Assembly (NCBI GenBank): GCA_028868995.1
Contig: JAGWTH010000007.1
Location: 49,401 to 113,400, forward strand
Length of the DNA stretch: 64,000 nt
From: Burkholderiales bacterium
GTDB lineage: Bacteria > Pseudomonadota > Gammaproteobacteria > Burkholderiales > Burkholderiaceae_C
Direction of reading: 5' to 3'
Under the pieces are notes generated by a model. That model had not been told where the DNA came from, ran no database searches, and worked only from the letters and a program-made list of their open reading frames with translations. Shown piece by piece: positions 55,558 to 64,000 of the stretch. The stretch's first letter is position 1; each line of letters begins with the position of its first letter. The translations under genes and the position numbers were made by a program.

Positions 55558-57780
55558 ATGACGAACGACAACACGCTGGACGATCGCAAGCTGCAGGAGC
55601 TCGAGGAGAAGTTCGACCCCGAGATGCGCTTCCGGACCACGGTGGCGCCGGCCACCTGGATCGTGATGACGCTGCTGATCGCGCTGTCCCTGTTCCACTA
55701 CTACACCTCCGGCTTCGGGCTGCTGCGCGAGGTCACCCACCGCGGCGTGCACCTGGCCTTCGTGCTGGGGCTGATCTTCCTGGTGTTCCCGCACAGCAAG
55801 CGCGCCTACGCGGCGCACCTGCACTCCACCTGGCACCGCCCCGGCGGCGTGCCGCTGGCCGACTGGCTGCTGGGCATCGCCTGCGCGGTGAGCGTGCTGT
55901 ACATCCCCTATGTCTTCGACGACCTGGCCTTCCGCGTGGGCAACCCCAGCACGCTGGACGTGGTGATGGGCTCCGTCCTGTTCCTCACGCTGCTGGAGGC
56001 CACCCGGCGCTCCATGGGCTGGCCGCTGCCGCTGATCGCCATCGGCTTCACGGTCTATGCCCTCGCCGGCCCCTGGTTCCCCGGCCTGCTGAAGCACGCC
56101 GGCGCGAGCTGGTCGCAGATGATCAACCACCAGTACCTGACCAGCCAGGGCATCTACGGCGTGGCGGTGGGGGTGGTGTCTACCTACGTCTTCCACTTCG
56201 TGCTGTTCGGCGTGATCGCCACGCGCATCGGCCTGGGCCAGCTGTTCCTGGACATCGCCTCCAGCATCGCCGGCCGCTACGCCGGCGGCCCGGCCAAGGT
56301 GAGCGTGTTCGGCTCGGCGATGTTCGGCATGCTGTCCGGGTCCTCGGTGGCCAACGCGGTGACGGTGGGCTCGCTGACCATCCCGGCCATGATCCGCGTC
56401 GGCTACCGGCGCGAGTTCGCCGGCGCCGTCGAGGCGGCCTCCTCCACCGGCGGCCAGATCACGCCCCCGGTGCTCGGCGCGGCGGCCTTCCTGATGGTGG
56501 AGTTCCTCAACGTCCCCTACCAGACCATCATCGTCGCGTCCATCGTGCCGGCCTTCATGCACTTCTTCGGCGTGTTCATGCAGGTGCACTTCGAGGCGAA
56601 GCGCCACGGCCTGCGCGGCCTGACCGACGAGGAGATGCCGAAGCTGCGCGAATCCCTGCGGCAGCGCTGGCCCACGCTGGTCCCCCTGTTCCTGCTGATC
56701 GGCATCCTGGTGTCGGGACGTACGCCCTACCTGGCCGCCTTCACCGGCATCAGTTCCTGCGCCATCGTGGGGCTGACCACCAAGACCCAGGGCAATCGCC
56801 GCGCGAACTGGGTACTGTTCGCCCTGCTACATGCGCTGCTGGGGCTCATCGCCTTCGGCGACTTCGGCGGGGCCACCGACCACGTCAAGCTGGGCCTGTT
56901 CGCCGCGGGCGTGCTGGTCGCGCTGGCCGGCTGGAAGCTCGCGGGCGTGACCGGCCGCATCGCGCACGGCGTGCTGGTGGAAGCCTTCGAGACGGGCGCC
57001 AAGTACGCGCTGGCGGTCGGCGCGGCCGCGGCCACCGTGGGCATCGTGATCGGCGTGGTCACGCTCACCGGCGTGGGCTTCAAGATCAGCTACATCATCA
57101 CGGCCTGGGCGCAGGCTATCGCCGGCAGCCTGTCCTCCGTGCTCCCCGCCTTCCTGGCCGACACGAGGTCCCTGACGCTGCTCGCGGCCCTGGCGATGAC
57201 CGCGGTCGTCTGCGTCCTCATGGGCTGCGGCGTCCCGACCACCGCCACCTACATCATCATGGTCACGGTGGCGGCGCCGACGCTGGTGCAGCTGGGCGTG
57301 CAGCCGCTGGTGGCGCACTTCTTCGTCTTCTACTACGGGGTGCTGGCGGACATCACGCCGCCGGTGGCGCTGGCGGCCTATGCGGCCGCCGGCATGGCCG
57401 GCAGCGACCCGTTCAAGACCGGCAACACGGCCTTCCGGCTGGGCCTGGCGAAGGCGCTCGTGCCGTTCGTGTTCGTGTTCTCGCCTTCGCTGCTGATCGT
57501 GGCCAAGGGCTTCACCTACTACGACTTCGCCATCACCTTCGCCGGCTGCGTGCTGGGCATCGTCGTGCTGGCCGCGGCTCTGTCGCGCTTCCTGCTGGTG
57601 GAGATGCAGCGCTGGGAGCAGCTGCTGTGCCTGGTGGCGGCGCTGCTGCTGATCGCCCCGGGCCTGTGGGTGTCGGTCGCGGGGATCGTGGTCGTGCTGC
57701 CGGTGCTGGCGCGACAGATCACCACCTGGCGCAGCCCGGCGCGGGAGCTGGCGGCTGAAATCGACATCGGAACGCGCTGA
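55558..57780 (+). CDS. TRAP transporter permease, fused DctQ-DctM (TAXI type)
   Basis: A 740-residue permease in which the small (DctQ-like, about residues 1-190) and large (DctM-like, about 200-700) subunits are fused, as is usual for TAXI-TRAP systems. It has about 16-18 helices, with SGSSVANAVTVGSLTIPAM and EAASSTGGQITPPVLGAAAF in the DctM half. A second GCGVPTTATYIIMVTVAAP/ITPPVALAAYAAAG block lies near 560-620. GAGGA about nine bases upstream marks the ATG. Import is driven by an ion gradient, typically Na+. Confidence 0.95.
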   Translation: MTNDNTLDDRKLQELEEKFDPEMRFRTTVAPATWIVMTLLIALSLFHYYTSGFGLLREVTHRGVHLAFVLGLIFLVFPHSKRAYAAHLHSTWHRPGGVPLADWLLGIACAVSVLYIPYVFDDLAFRVGNPSTLDVVMGSVLFLTLLEATRRSMGWPLPLIAIGFTVYALAGPWFPGLLKHAGASWSQMINHQYLTSQGIYGVAVGVVSTYVFHFVLFGVIATRIGLGQLFLDIASSIAGRYAGGPAKVSVFGSAMFGMLSGSSVANAVTVGSLTIPAMIRVGYRREFAGAVEAASSTGGQITPPVLGAAAFLMVEFLNVPYQTIIVASIVPAFMHFFGVFMQVHFEAKRHGLRGLTDEEMPKLRESLRQRWPTLVPLFLLIGILVSGRTPYLAAFTGISSCAIVGLTTKTQGNRRANWVLFALLHALLGLIAFGDFGGATDHVKLGLFAAGVLVALAGWKLAGVTGRIAHGVLVEAFETGAKYALAVGAAAATVGIVIGVVTLTGVGFKISYIITAWAQAIAGSLSSVLPAFLADTRSLTLLAALAMTAVVCVLMGCGVPTTATYIIMVTVAAPTLVQLGVQPLVAHFFVFYYGVLADITPPVALAAYAAAGMAGSDPFKTGNTAFRLGLAKALVPFVFVFSPSLLIVAKGFTYYDFAITFAGCVLGIVVLAAALSRFLLVEMQRWEQLLCLVAALLLIAPGLWVSVAGIVVVLPVLARQITTWRSPARELAAEIDIGTR

Positions 57781-57795
57781 GGACGCCGGGCCCCG

Positions 57796-57826
57796 AAAAG
57801 GACGAGGGCCGCGTGAGCGGCCCTCG
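57796..57826 (-). terminator. Intrinsic terminator after tRNA-Ser
   Basis: On the minus strand a perfect 10-bp stem (CGAGGGCCGC, loop TCAC, GCGGCCCTCG) is followed by TCCTTTTC. It lies just after tRNA-Ser and before the convergent TRAP permease gene. Confidence 0.7.
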
Positions 57827-57831
57827 GGGTC

Positions 57832-57925
57832 TGGCGGAGCGAGAGGGATTCGAACCCTCGATGCAGGTTTTGGCCCGCATACTCCCTTAGCAGGGGAGCA
57901 CCTTCGGCCTCTCGGTCATCGCTCC
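57832..57925 (-). tRNA. tRNA-Ser (anticodon GCU)
   Basis: A 94-base class II tRNA including an encoded CCA. The acceptor stem GGAGCGA pairs with TCGCTCC, the anticodon loop CTGCTAA contains GCT, and the long variable arm and TTCGAATCC T-loop are present. It lies 72 bases downstream of lysC on the same strand and upstream of its own terminator. Confidence 0.96.
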
Positions 57926-57997
57926 GAAGGTGGCAATGATACCTGAAGATGGCCTCCCGACCAGGGCGGGGACGGCCACGAACTCACCCGCGGCGCC

Positions 57998-59266
57998 TTA
58001 CGCGGCCGGTGCATCCAGGTCGAACGCGCGGTGCAGCGCGCGCACGGCCAGCTCCATGTACTTCTCGTCGATCACGACCGAGGTCTTGATCTCGCTGGTG
58101 GAGATCATCTGGATGTTGATGCCCTCCTCCGACAGCGAGCGGAACATCTTGGAGGCGATGCCCACGTGGCTGCGCATGCCGATGCCCACGATCGACACCT
58201 TGCAGATCTTCGTGTCGCCCTCGATGCGGTCCGTGCCCAGCGAGGGCAGCACCCTGGTCTTGAGCACGTCCACCGTGCGCGCGTAGTCGTTGCGGTTGAC
58301 GGTGAAGCTGAAGTCGGTCTTGCCGTCGTGGGAGACGTTCTGGATGATCACGTCCACCTCGATGTTGGCGTCGGCCACGGCGCCGAGGATCTGGTAGGCG
58401 ATGCCGGGGCGGTCGGGCACGCCCAGGATGGAGATCTTGGCCTCGTCGCGGTTGAACGCGATGCCGGAGACAACGGCTTGTTCCATTTTCTCGTCTTCCT
58501 CAAAAGTGATCAGCGTGCCGGAGGCGGCCTCCTCCCCGATGGGGATGTCCCACGGGGTGAAGCTGGACAGCACGCGCAGCGGCACCTTGTACTTGCCGGC
58601 GAATTCGACCGAGCGGATCTGCAGGACCTTCGAGCCCATGGAGGCCATCTCCAGCATCTCCTCGAAGCTCACCGTCGAGAGGCGGCGCGCTTCCGGCACC
58701 ACGCGCGGGTCGGTCGTGTAGACGCCGTCGACGTCGGTGTAGATCAGGCACTCGGCCGCCTTCAGCGCCGCGGCCACCGCCACGGCGGAGGTATCGCTGC
58801 CGCCGCGGCCCAGCGTGGTGATGTTGCCGCCGTCGTCCACGCCCTGGAAGCCCGTGATGATGACGACCTTGCCCGCGGCCAGGTCCTTGCGTACGCGCTG
58901 GTCCTCGATCGACTCGATGCGCGCCTTCGTGTAGGCGCTGTCGGTGTGCACCGGAACCTGCCAGCCGGCGTAGCTCACCGCGGGCACGCCCTCGGCCTGC
59001 AGCGCCAAGGCCAGCAGGCCCACGGACACCTGCTCGCCGGTGGAGGCCAGCATGTCCAGTTCGCGCTGCACGGCGGCGTCCACCTTGGCCGGCTGCACTT
59101 CCTTGGCCAGGCCGAGCAGGCGGTTGGTCTCGCCGCTCATGGCGCTGGGCACCACGACCATCTGGTGGCCGGCGCGCGCCCACTTGGCGACACGCTTGGC
59201 GACGTTGCGGATGCGCTCGGTCGAGCCCATCGACGTGCCGCCGTACTTGTGAACGATCAATGCCAT
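57998..59266 (-). CDS. lysC: Aspartate kinase
   Basis: Phosphorylates L-aspartate, the first step to lysine, threonine and methionine. The 422-residue protein has the N-terminal KYGGTSMGS motif (residues 7-15), a kinase domain to about 250 and two C-terminal ACT domains (about 265-400) that give feedback control by amino acids. The start MALIVHKYGG is the family start; the longer frame has no similarity. It is a monofunctional enzyme of the alpha/beta (LysC) type. Confidence 0.96.
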   Translation of the reverse strand: MALIVHKYGGTSMGSTERIRNVAKRVAKWARAGHQMVVVPSAMSGETNRLLGLAKEVQPAKVDAAVQRELDMLASTGEQVSVGLLALALQAEGVPAVSYAGWQVPVHTDSAYTKARIESIEDQRVRKDLAAGKVVIITGFQGVDDGGNITTLGRGGSDTSAVAVAAALKAAECLIYTDVDGVYTTDPRVVPEARRLSTVSFEEMLEMASMGSKVLQIRSVEFAGKYKVPLRVLSSFTPWDIPIGEEAASGTLITFEEDEKMEQAVVSGIAFNRDEAKISILGVPDRPGIAYQILGAVADANIEVDVIIQNVSHDGKTDFSFTVNRNDYARTVDVLKTRVLPSLGTDRIEGDTKICKVSIVGIGMRSHVGIASKMFRSLSEEGINIQMISTSEIKTSVVIDEKYMELAVRALHRAFDLDAPAA

Positions 59267-59357
59267 CGGAACGGGGGGTGTGAAGGCCGCGGGGCGGCCG
59301 GAGGCGAAGGGGCCCGCCCGGTTGGCGGACCATGGAGCGCGAAACCTCGGGATTATA

Positions 59358-59439
59358 CGTAGGGTGGCGGCAAGCGAAGCGAACCCCACCGACGGGCACG
59401 CCCGGCGTCGGGGTTCGCTTCGCTCACCACCGACCTACG
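59358..59439. repeat. Dispersed palindromic repeat, locus C (two half-units, head to head)
   Basis: The arms 59358-59392 (CGTAGGGTGG..ACCCCACCGA) and 59407-59439 (GTCGGGGTTCG..GACCTACG) are inverted half-units around a 14-base loop. The orientation relative to the loop is the reverse of locus A. The right arm supplies the TAG stop codon of tilS. The left arm lies about 90 bases upstream of the lysC start, so the hairpin can affect both the end of the tilS mRNA and the start of lysC. Confidence 0.8.
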
Positions 59440-60412
59440 CCGTGTACCGCAGCCGCTCGCCGCTGCGCTCCACGAAGGCATTCCCCACCCTGATGCGGAT
59501 GCGATGCCCCCGCGTGCGGCAGTCGGCGACCTGGTCGAGGAGTTCCTCCAGCTGGGCGGCGCTGGCGCCCGCCCCATGCGCGGCGCGCAGCCAGTGGCGC
59601 AGCAGGTTCGCCTGGCGCGCGCGGGGCAGCTGCTGCAGCGCCGCGATTGCCGGTTCGCCGCCCATGCCCGCGAGGTCCTCCGCCGCCACGCAATCCAGCA
59701 GCTCCTGCGCCTGCGCCGCATGGCGCGCCGAGCGCGCGAAGGTCTCGCGGTACTGCGGGAAGCACTGCTGCAGCCCAGGCAGCAGCAGGTGCCGGATGCG
59801 GTTGCGCGTGAAGCCGGTGTCGGCGTTGCTCGGGTCCTCGACCACGGCGATGCCCTGCTGCGCGATCCAGTCGCGGATCGCCCGCGCGCCGAGGCCCAGC
59901 AGCGGCCGCAGGAAGCGCATGCCTTCGCGCTCGAAGGCCGCGGGCATCGCCGCCAGCCCCGGCAGGCCGGCGCCGCGGCTCAGCGCCAGCAGCAGGGTCT
60001 CGACCTGGTCGTCGGCGTGCTGGCCCAGCAGCACCGCCTTCAGGCCGGCGTCGCGCGCCGCGCCCGCGAGCGCCCGGTAGCGCGCCTGGCGGGCGGCGTC
60101 CTCGGGGCTCTCTCCGGGCGCGTTGCGCGCCTCCACCCGGCAGACGTGCAACACGATGCCCAGCGCGGCGCAGGTGCGCCGGCAGTGGTCCTCGAAGGCG
60201 TCCGCCGCCGGCTGCAACCCGTGGTGCACGTGGATGGCCTGCACCTGGCCCGGCCAGCGCGCGGCCGCGGCGAGCAGCAGGACGGTGGAATCGGCGCCGC
60301 CGCTGTAGGCGACGGCGAGAGGCAGCGGCGGCTGCAGCCCGGCGAGCGCGTGCGCCGCCGGGTTGCCGGCGGGATCAGGCGGATTCGGCCTTGGTGTCCG
60401 AGAAGCGGCCAT
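59435..60412 (-). CDS. tilS: tRNA(Ile)-lysidine synthase
   Basis: Modifies C34 of tRNA-Ile(CAU) to lysidine so that it reads AUA. The PP-loop [10 protein letters not shown] is near residues 36-45, and the second motif [16 protein letters not shown] lies near 195-210. At 325 residues it lacks most of the C-terminal extension of the 432-residue E. coli enzyme. The start overlaps accA by 38 bases with no better start codon inside. The TAG stop lies inside a dispersed repeat. Confidence 0.93.
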   Translation of the reverse strand: MAASRTPRPNPPDPAGNPAAHALAGLQPPLPLAVAYSGGADSTVLLLAAAARWPGQVQAIHVHHGLQPAADAFEDHCRRTCAALGIVLHVCRVEARNAPGESPEDAARQARYRALAGAARDAGLKAVLLGQHADDQVETLLLALSRGAGLPGLAAMPAAFEREGMRFLRPLLGLGARAIRDWIAQQGIAVVEDPSNADTGFTRNRIRHLLLPGLQQCFPQYRETFARSARHAAQAQELLDCVAAEDLAGMGGEPAIAALQQLPRARQANLLRHWLRAAHGAGASAAQLEELLDQVADCRTRGHRIRIRVGNAFVERSGERLRYTA

Positions 60413-61352
60413 AGCTTTGCAGCCGCTCGTAGCGCCGCTCCAGCAGCTCGCGCACCTTCAGGTCCGACAGCTGGCGCCAGGCGTCGTTCAGGGCCCGCTT
60501 GAGGAAGGCGGCCATCTGCTTGGGGTCGCGGTGGGCGCCGCCCACCGGCTCGTTGACGATCTTGTCGACCAGGCCCAGGGCCTTGAGGCGGTGGGCCGTG
60601 ATGCCCATGGCGTCGGCCGCTTCCTGCGCCTTGTCCGAGGTCTTCCACAGGATGGAGGCGCAGCCCTCGGGGCTGATCACCGAGTAGACCGAGTACTGCA
60701 GCATCAGCACCTGGTCGCCCACGGAGATCGCCAGCGCGCCGCCGGAGCCGCCCTCGCCGATGATGGTGCTGATGATGGGCACTTCCAGCTGCGCCATCTC
60801 GTAGATGTTGCGGCCGATGGCCTCGGACTGGCTGCGCTCCTCGGCGTCGATGCCGGGATAGGCACCGGGCGTGTCGACGAAGGTGAAGACCGGCAGCTTG
60901 AACTTCTCGGCCGTCTTCATCAGGCGCAGCGCCTTGCGGTAGCCCTCGGGGCGGCTCATGCCGAAGTTGCGCGCGGCGCGCTCCTTCGTGTCGCGGCCCT
61001 TCTGGTGGCCCAGCACCATGCACGGGTTGCCGTTGAAGCGCGCCAGCCCGCCCACGATGGACAGGTCGTCCGCGAAGTGGCGGTCGCCGTGCAGCTCGAC
61101 GAAATCCGTGAAGATCTCGTTGATGTAGTCCATCGTGTACGGGCGCTCGGGGTGGCGCGCGATCTTGGTGATCTGCCAGGGCGTGAGCTGGCCGTAGATG
61201 TCCTTGGTCAGCTGCAGGCTCTTCTTGCCCAGCTGGTCGATCTCCTCGGAGATGTCGACGGCCGACTCGGTCTGCACGTAGCGCAGCTCCTCGATCTTCG
61301 TCTCCAGCTCCGCGATGGGCTGCTCGAAGTCCAGGAAGGTTCTCTTGGCCAA
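60375..61352 (-). CDS. accA: Acetyl-CoA carboxylase carboxyltransferase subunit alpha
   Basis: One half of the carboxyltransferase that makes malonyl-CoA for fatty acid synthesis. The 325-residue protein begins [17 protein letters not shown] and has the family motifs [31 protein letters not shown] and [11 protein letters not shown]. It partners with AccD, whose gene is not here. It lies 39 bases after the HhH glycosylase gene on the same strand and overlaps tilS. Confidence 0.97.
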   Translation of the reverse strand: MAKRTFLDFEQPIAELETKIEELRYVQTESAVDISEEIDQLGKKSLQLTKDIYGQLTPWQITKIARHPERPYTMDYINEIFTDFVELHGDRHFADDLSIVGGLARFNGNPCMVLGHQKGRDTKERAARNFGMSRPEGYRKALRLMKTAEKFKLPVFTFVDTPGAYPGIDAEERSQSEAIGRNIYEMAQLEVPIISTIIGEGGSGGALAISVGDQVLMLQYSVYSVISPEGCASILWKTSDKAQEAADAMGITAHRLKALGLVDKIVNEPVGGAHRDPKQMAAFLKRALNDAWRQLSDLKVRELLERRYERLQSYGRFSDTKAESA

Positions 61353-61391
61353 ATCTCTCTCCTCTAGGCGCCGCCCGCGTTGTCGGGCCCG

Positions 61392-62030
61392 TCAGTAGGC
61401 GACGGGCAGCGGGTCGAGCGACCGCCAAATATACCAAGTCGCCACCGAGCAATAAGGATGCCAGGCGGCGGCCACCTCGCGGGCGTCGCTGCGCGAGACC
61501 GGGTCGCCGGAGAAGTAGTTGCGGCTGATGCCGGTGATCAGCCCCACGTCGTCCAGCGGCAGCACGTCCGGGCGCATCAGGTGGAAGATCAGGAACATCT
61601 CGGCCGTCCAGCGGCCGATGCCGCGGATGCCCACCAGCTCCGCGATGATGTCCTCGTCCTGCATGTCCCGCCAGCCGTCCACGTGGATCGCGCCGGAGTC
61701 GAAGTGCAGCGCCAGGTCCACCAGGTATTCGATCTTGCGCGCGGACAGGCCCGCCTGCCGCATGTCGTCGACCTTGAGCTTCAGCACGTTGGCCGGCGTC
61801 ATGCGCCGGGGCAGAGCGGCGAAGCGCTCCCACACGCTCTGCGCCGCCTTCACGGAGATCTGCTGGCCGACGATGCTGCGCGCCAGCGTGGTGAAGGCGT
61901 CCCCGCGCGACTGCAGGCAGGCGTCGCCGAACTGCGGGATCAGCCGCTTGAGCACGCGGTCGCGCCGCATCAGGTGCTTGCAGGCCTCGTCCCAGTAGTC
62001 CGGGACGGCCAGGTCGGCCTCCTCGCTCAC
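61392..62030 (-). CDS. HhH-GPD DNA glycosylase (3-methyladenine type, AlkA-like)
   Basis: A 212-residue base-excision repair enzyme. The helix-hairpin-helix [18 protein letters not shown] is followed by the catalytic Asp in PLDDVGL (near residue 165-175). It is the short form without the AlkA N-terminal domain, close to MagIII/Mag1-like enzymes. It starts with GTG overlapping the cysS stop (GTGA, 62027-62030), so it is translationally coupled to cysS. Confidence 0.88.
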   Translation of the reverse strand: MSEEADLAVPDYWDEACKHLMRRDRVLKRLIPQFGDACLQSRGDAFTTLARSIVGQQISVKAAQSVWERFAALPRRMTPANVLKLKVDDMRQAGLSARKIEYLVDLALHFDSGAIHVDGWRDMQDEDIIAELVGIRGIGRWTAEMFLIFHLMRPDVLPLDDVGLITGISRNYFSGDPVSRSDAREVAAAWHPYCSVATWYIWRSLDPLPVAY

Positions 62031-63400
62031 TGGGCGGCTTCCCAGGTGGTGCCGGCGGGGGAGTCCTTCAGGACGATGCCCTGCTCCAGCAGCTCCTTGC
62101 GGATGCGGTCGGCCTCGGCGAAGTCCCTGGCCTTCTTGGCCGCCGCGCGCGCCTCGATCAGGCGCTGGATGCTCGCCTCGTCCAGTGCCGCGCCGGCGCG
62201 CAGGAAGGCCCGGGGGTCGCCCTGCAGCAGGCCCAGCGTGCCGCCCAGCGCCTGGAGCAGGCCCGCGCGTTCGGGCGACCGGGTGCGGTTCACCTCGGCG
62301 GCCAGCTCGAACAGCACCGCGACCGCCTCGGGGGTGCCGAAGTCGCTGTCCATCGCCGCCTTGAAGCGCGCGGCGTGCGGCTCGCTCCAGTCGATCGCCA
62401 CGGGCGCCGGCGGCACCGCGTCGAGAGCGGTGTACAGGCGCCTGAGCGACCCGCGGGCGTCCTCGAGATGCACGTCGCTGTAGTTCAGCGGGCTGCGGTA
62501 GTGCGCCCGCACGATGAAGAAGCGCAGCGTCTCGGGGTCGAACTTCGCCAGCACCTCGCGGATGGTGAAGAAGTTGCCCAGCGACTTCGACATCTTCTCG
62601 TTGTCGATGTTGACGAAGCCGTTGTGCATCCACACGCTCGCCAGCGGCACGCCGTTGGCGCCCTCGCTCTGGGCGATCTCGTTCTCGTGGTGCGGGAACT
62701 GCAGGTCGGCACCGCCGCCGTGGATGTCGAAGGTCTCGCCCAGCAGAGCGCAGGACATGGCGGAGCACTCGATGTGCCAGCCGGGCCGCCCGCGGCCGTA
62801 TTCGCTGTCCCAGGTGGCGTCGGCCGGCTCGCCGGCCTTGGCGGCCTTCCACAGCACGAAGTCCAGCGGATCCTCCTTGCCCTCGGCCACCGCCACGCGC
62901 TCGCCGGCATGCAGCTCGTCGAGCGTCTTGCCCGAGAGCTTGCCGTAGCCCGGGAAGCGACGCACCGCGTAGTTCACGTCGCCGCCGGCGCGGTAGGCCA
63001 GGCCCTTGCCCTCCAGCGCTTGCACGATGGCCAGCATCTGCGGCACGTACTCGGTGGCGCGCGGGTCGTGGGTCGGCCGGGCGACGCCCAGCGCGTCGAA
63101 GTCCCGGTACATCTCGCCGATCATGCGGTCGGTCAGGGAGCGCACGGTCTCGCCGTTCTCGACGGCCCGGCGGATGATCTTGTCCTCGATGTCCGTGATG
63201 TTTCGCACGAACGTGACCCGGTATCCGCTCGCCTCCAGCCAGCGGCGCACCACGTCGAAGGCGACCACGGAGCGCGCGTGGCCCATGTGGCACAGGTCGT
63301 AGACGGTCATGCCGCAAACGTACATGCGCACGTGGCCCGGCTCCAGCGGGGAAAATTCCTCCAGAGCACGCGTGAGCGTGTTGTAGATGCGCAGGCTCAT
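62027..63400 (-). CDS. cysS: Cysteinyl-tRNA synthetase
   Basis: Charges tRNA-Cys. The 457-residue class I synthetase has [16 protein letters not shown] (HIGH variant HMGH at 38-41, zinc Cys29) and [10 protein letters not shown]. Further zinc ligands are in GWHIECSAM and HHENE. The start at 63400 begins [11 protein letters not shown], the family start. It is divergent from a TPR gene with about 155 bases between; the glycosylase, accA and tilS follow on the same strand. Confidence 0.97.
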   Translation of the reverse strand: MSLRIYNTLTRALEEFSPLEPGHVRMYVCGMTVYDLCHMGHARSVVAFDVVRRWLEASGYRVTFVRNITDIEDKIIRRAVENGETVRSLTDRMIGEMYRDFDALGVARPTHDPRATEYVPQMLAIVQALEGKGLAYRAGGDVNYAVRRFPGYGKLSGKTLDELHAGERVAVAEGKEDPLDFVLWKAAKAGEPADATWDSEYGRGRPGWHIECSAMSCALLGETFDIHGGGADLQFPHHENEIAQSEGANGVPLASVWMHNGFVNIDNEKMSKSLGNFFTIREVLAKFDPETLRFFIVRAHYRSPLNYSDVHLEDARGSLRRLYTALDAVPPAPVAIDWSEPHAARFKAAMDSDFGTPEAVAVLFELAAEVNRTRSPERAGLLQALGGTLGLLQGDPRAFLRAGAALDEASIQRLIEARAAAKKARDFAEADRIRKELLEQGIVLKDSPAGTTWEAAQ

Positions 63401-63489
63401 CGAAGATCCAGGGGCGGCGTCGGCGCCGGCGGCCGCGCGCGAGTGTTGTTCCGAGGAGAGAGCCGCGAGCCGCGGCGCGGCCCCACGGC

Positions 63490-63495
63490 TACAAT
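63490..63495 (+). promoter_or_regulatory. Candidate -10 box for the TPR gene
   Basis: TACAAT lies 61 bases before the ATG of the TPR gene in the GC-rich divergent region with cysS. An AT-rich TAGTATATAG follows ten bases later and might be part of the leader or a second start. No clear -35 box is visible. Confidence 0.35.
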
Positions 63496-63555
63496 CGGTC
63501 CGTAGTATATAGCCCCCGCCGCGGCCCAGACGCCCGCGCCGGACCCCAAGACCCC

Positions 63556-64000
63556 ATGAAGCTCGCGCGCACCCGAATTCCGAAGTCATTGGGACCCGCC
63601 GTCCTCGCCGCCGCCCTGCTGGCGTCGGGCGCGGCCCGCGCCGACGACTACGCCGACGTCAACCAGCTGCTGCACACGGGCAAGGTGACGGAGGCGCTCG
63701 CCAAGGCCGACCACTACCTCTCCGCCAAGCCCAAGGACCCGCAGATGCGATTCCTCAAGGGCGTGGCGCTCACCGAGGCCGGCCGCACCGCCGAGGCGAT
63801 CGCGACCTTCCAGAAGCTGACCGAGGACTATCCGGAGCTGCCGGAGCCGTACAACAACCTGGCGGTGCTCTACGCCGGCCAGGGGCAGTTCGACAAGGCG
63901 CGCGCGGCCCTCGAGATGGCCATCCGCACCAACCCGAGCTACGCCACCGCCCACGAGAACCTGGGCGACGTCTACGCCAAGCTGGCCAGCCAGGCCTACA
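63556..64000 (+). CDS. Tetratricopeptide-repeat periplasmic protein (truncated by window end)
   Basis: The first 148 codons of a secreted TPR protein. A signal peptide (about residues 1-29, ending SGAARA) is followed by at least three TPR units (about 32-65, 66-100 and 100-135), with typical [22 protein letters not shown] and [11 protein letters not shown] positions. The gene is divergent from cysS, and in related genomes a TPR gene often precedes a peptidyl-prolyl isomerase gene; that part lies outside the window. Function beyond protein-protein contact is unknown. Confidence 0.85.
   Translation, partial: MKLARTRIPKSLGPAVLAAALLASGAARADDYADVNQLLHTGKVTEALAKADHYLSAKPKDPQMRFLKGVALTEAGRTAEAIATFQKLTEDYPELPEPYNNLAVLYAGQGQFDKARAALEMAIRTNPSYATAHENLGDVYAKLASQAY

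Noticed and set aside
55539..57758. A 739-codon frame overlapping the TRAP permease on the same strand
   Set aside because: It is a +2 shifted reading of the permease gene and gives Arg/Gly/Pro-rich sequence without membrane helices.
62031..63317. Long upstream extension of the HhH glycosylase frame
   Set aside because: It overlaps cysS in another frame. The GTG at 62030 that overlaps the cysS stop gives the family-sized protein.

Overview
The window is a contiguous piece of a GC-rich chromosome, almost certainly from a betaproteobacterium of the Burkholderiales, family Comamonadaceae (Ramlibacter, Variovorax or Rhodoferax relatives). Supporting signs are the order tRNA-Leu / tig / clpP / clpX / lon, both fumarase classes, an HpnC-HpnD-HpnE squalene pathway, several Bug-type (TctC) and TAXI binding proteins, a small Trp-rich protein and a DUF6806-like protein typical of that family. 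Coding density is very high. No stretch over 300 bases lacks a gene, and there is no prophage, insertion sequence or CRISPR array.

Layout. 0-7.7 kb (mostly minus): cysteine synthase; a malonate-use operon (GntR regulator, malonyl-CoA decarboxylase, enoyl-CoA hydratase relative, malonyl-CoA synthetase) that runs into fluoride channel crcB and a DUF190 gene; then lgt. 7.8-22.2 kb: LysR regulator divergent from ilvD, a cytochrome c, acetyl-CoA synthetase, fumC, a chemoreceptor with a sensor domain after the signalling domain, a Met/Gly-rich Spy-like protein, fumA, murI and an acyl-CoA ligase. 22.2-32 kb: a rhodanese / YeeE / small-membrane-protein sulfur operon, a DUF6806-like gene, a tRNA operon (Gly-Cys-Gly-Leu), and the proteostasis block lon, clpX, clpP, tig with tRNA-Leu(UAG). 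lon and clpP carry good sigma-32-like promoters. 32-41.4 kb: RND efflux pump with a palindromic upstream site, hpnCDE, a HAD phosphatase and ferrochelatase. 41.4-57.8 kb: a transport island holding a Liv-type ABC importer with an alpha/beta hydrolase, a sigma-54 activator, a tripartite tricarboxylate (TTT) transporter, a TctDE-like two-component system, an Hsp15-like protein and a TAXI-TRAP importer. 57.8-64 kb: tRNA-Ser, lysC, tilS, accA, a HhH glycosylase, cysS and a truncated TPR gene.

The strongest regulatory reading is in the transport island. The sigma-54 activator gene overlaps the end of tctA. The next operon downstream (binding protein and Liv ABC genes) begins with a textbook GG-N10-GC promoter, and three 17-bp inverted repeats lie about 85-130 bases upstream of it. 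The window also holds a dispersed palindromic repeat family at three loci: tig-clpP, inside the Liv operon, and at the tilS stop codon. It is built from the same roughly 35-base half-unit in different relative orientations.

All assignments come from reading the sequence and from general knowledge of the protein families. No database search was run.
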